Assembly: GCF_023634645.1 (NCBI RefSeq)
Contig: NZ_JAMKMR010000017.1
Span: 1-64,000, forward strand
DNA: 64,000 bases
From: Vibrio sinus
GTDB taxonomy: Bacteria; Pseudomonadota; Gammaproteobacteria; Enterobacterales; Vibrionaceae
Direction of reading: 5' to 3'
Shown here piece by piece: positions 63,302 to 64,000 of the stretch (position 1 is its first letter; the number at the start of each line of letters is the position of its first letter). The translations under genes and the position numbers were made by a program. Below the pieces are notes generated by a model. It worked only from the letters and a program-made list of their open reading frames with translations, ran no database searches and was not told the DNA's origin.

Positions 63302-64000
63302 CTAGCCCTCGAGCAATGATTTATCCCTTACGGCACCTTTATCTGCACTGGTTGCCATGCTTGCATACGCTTTTAACGCGAATGACACTTCACGTTGGCG
63401 ATCGACAGGCTTCCAGCCTTGCGCGTCTTTCGCTTCGCGTCGAGCGTTTAGCTCTTGTTTGCTGACGTCTAACTCAATAGTACGGTTAGGAATATCGATG
63501 GTAATGGTATCGCCAGGCTCAACTAGGCCAATTGTGCCACCATTGGCCGCTTCTGGAGAAACGTGGCCAATGGAAAGACCTGAGGTGCCACCTGAGAAGC
63601 GACCATCGGTAAGTAGTGCACATTCCTTACCCAATCCCATGGATTTTAGGTAGGTAGTTGGATACAGCATCTCTTGCATGCCTGGACCACCTTTTGGTCC
63701 TTCATAGCGTATAACGACGACATCGCCCGCTTTTACCGCACCACTAAGAATGCCGTCTACGGCATCTTCTTGGCTCTCAAAGACAACCGCTGGGCCTTGG
63801 AACTTGAGGATACTTTCATCAACACCCGCAGTTTTGACGATGCAGCCATCTAAGGCGATATTGCCTTTGAGTACCGCAAGTCCGCCGTCTTGACTGTAAG
63901 CGTGAGATTTTTCTCGAATGCAGCCTTCTTGGCGATCGTCATCCAGTGAGTCCCAGCGACAATCTTGTGAGAATGCTTCAGTAGTGCGGATACCTGCTGG
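63302..64000 (-). CDS. ilvD: Dihydroxy-acid dehydratase IlvD (3' part, runs off the window)
   Basis: C-terminal 232 residues of IlvD, an Fe-S enzyme of branched-chain amino-acid synthesis. Continuous frame to the right edge: AFSQDCRW, VIRYEGPKGGPGMQEML, LTDGRFSGGTSGLSIGHVSPE. Followed directly by ilvA, the usual ilv order. The start lies outside the window. Confidence 0.96.
   Translation of the reverse strand, partial: PAGIRTTEAFSQDCRWDSLDDDRQEGCIREKSHAYSQDGGLAVLKGNIALDGCIVKTAGVDESILKFQGPAVVFESQEDAVDGILSGAVKAGDVVVIRYEGPKGGPGMQEMLYPTTYLKSMGLGKECALLTDGRFSGGTSGLSIGHVSPEAANGGTIGLVEPGDTITIDIPNRTIELDVSKQELNARREAKDAQGWKPVDRQREVSFALKAYASMATSADKGAVRDKSLLEG

Noticed and set aside
1..64000. CRISPR arrays, prophage, tRNA genes
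   Set aside because: Looked for regularly spaced repeats, phage structural genes and tRNA cloverleaf sequences; none seen by reading, though a tRNA scan was not possible.

Overview
The window is the replication-origin region of a Vibrio (Vibrionaceae) main chromosome. The assignment rests on gene order and protein sequence: yigZ-trkH-hemG, fadBA, glmU, atpIBEFHAGDC, parAB, rsmG-mnmG, oriC, mioC, mnmE, yidC-yidD-rnpA-rpmH, an amino-acid ABC transporter, dnaA-dnaN-recF-gyrB, ibpA, avtA, glyQS, an mneA-type exporter and ilvDA. The species cannot be fixed from the sequence alone.

Layout. 1-365: leader and promoter of an rRNA operon whose genes lie beyond the left edge. 443-10391: haem/potassium genes, the fadBA beta-oxidation operon with a FadR-like site, the punR/punC purine-nucleoside pair, and glmU. 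10527-21901: one long minus-strand block with the ATP synthase operon, parAB, rsmG and mnmG. 21902-22688: oriC, aligned by eye with E. coli oriC (AT-rich 13-mer side, DnaA boxes R1, R2-like, R3-like and R4, 13 GATC sites). 22689-28251: mioC, plus two genes not normally in this block, a small lipoprotein and an unrecognised 1492-residue protein with a Tat-type leader. 28453-41309: mnmE, yidC-rnpA-rpmH, ABC transporter, dnaA-dnaN-recF-gyrB.

41499-53191 is the accessory and most interesting part. It holds homologues of the poorly understood E. coli ynbABCD genes: a CDP-alcohol phosphatidyltransferase, a CDP-diglyceride synthase, an alpha/beta-hydrolase-methyltransferase fusion, and a PAP2-dual-specificity-phosphatase fusion. 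They are accompanied by a lysophosphatidate-type acyltransferase and a small membrane protein. Together they look like a dedicated pathway for an unusual phospholipid. The small membrane protein gene is split by a 5.7-kb Tn3-family transposon remnant with matching terminal inverted repeats and a perfect 5-bp target duplication (ATAAT). Removing the element and one target copy in silico restores one 157-codon reading frame. Most of the transposon interior has been replaced by a surface-polysaccharide-type cassette (FkbM methyltransferase, sialyltransferase-like protein, GT4 glycosyltransferase) and four broken IS6-family copies; only the 3' end of tnpA remains.

53618-64000 returns to the conserved chromosome: ibpA with a ROSE-like RNA thermometer, avtA, glyQS, an mneA-type manganese exporter behind a yybP-ykoY-type riboswitch, tusA, acuI, ilvA and the 3' part of ilvD, which runs off the right edge.
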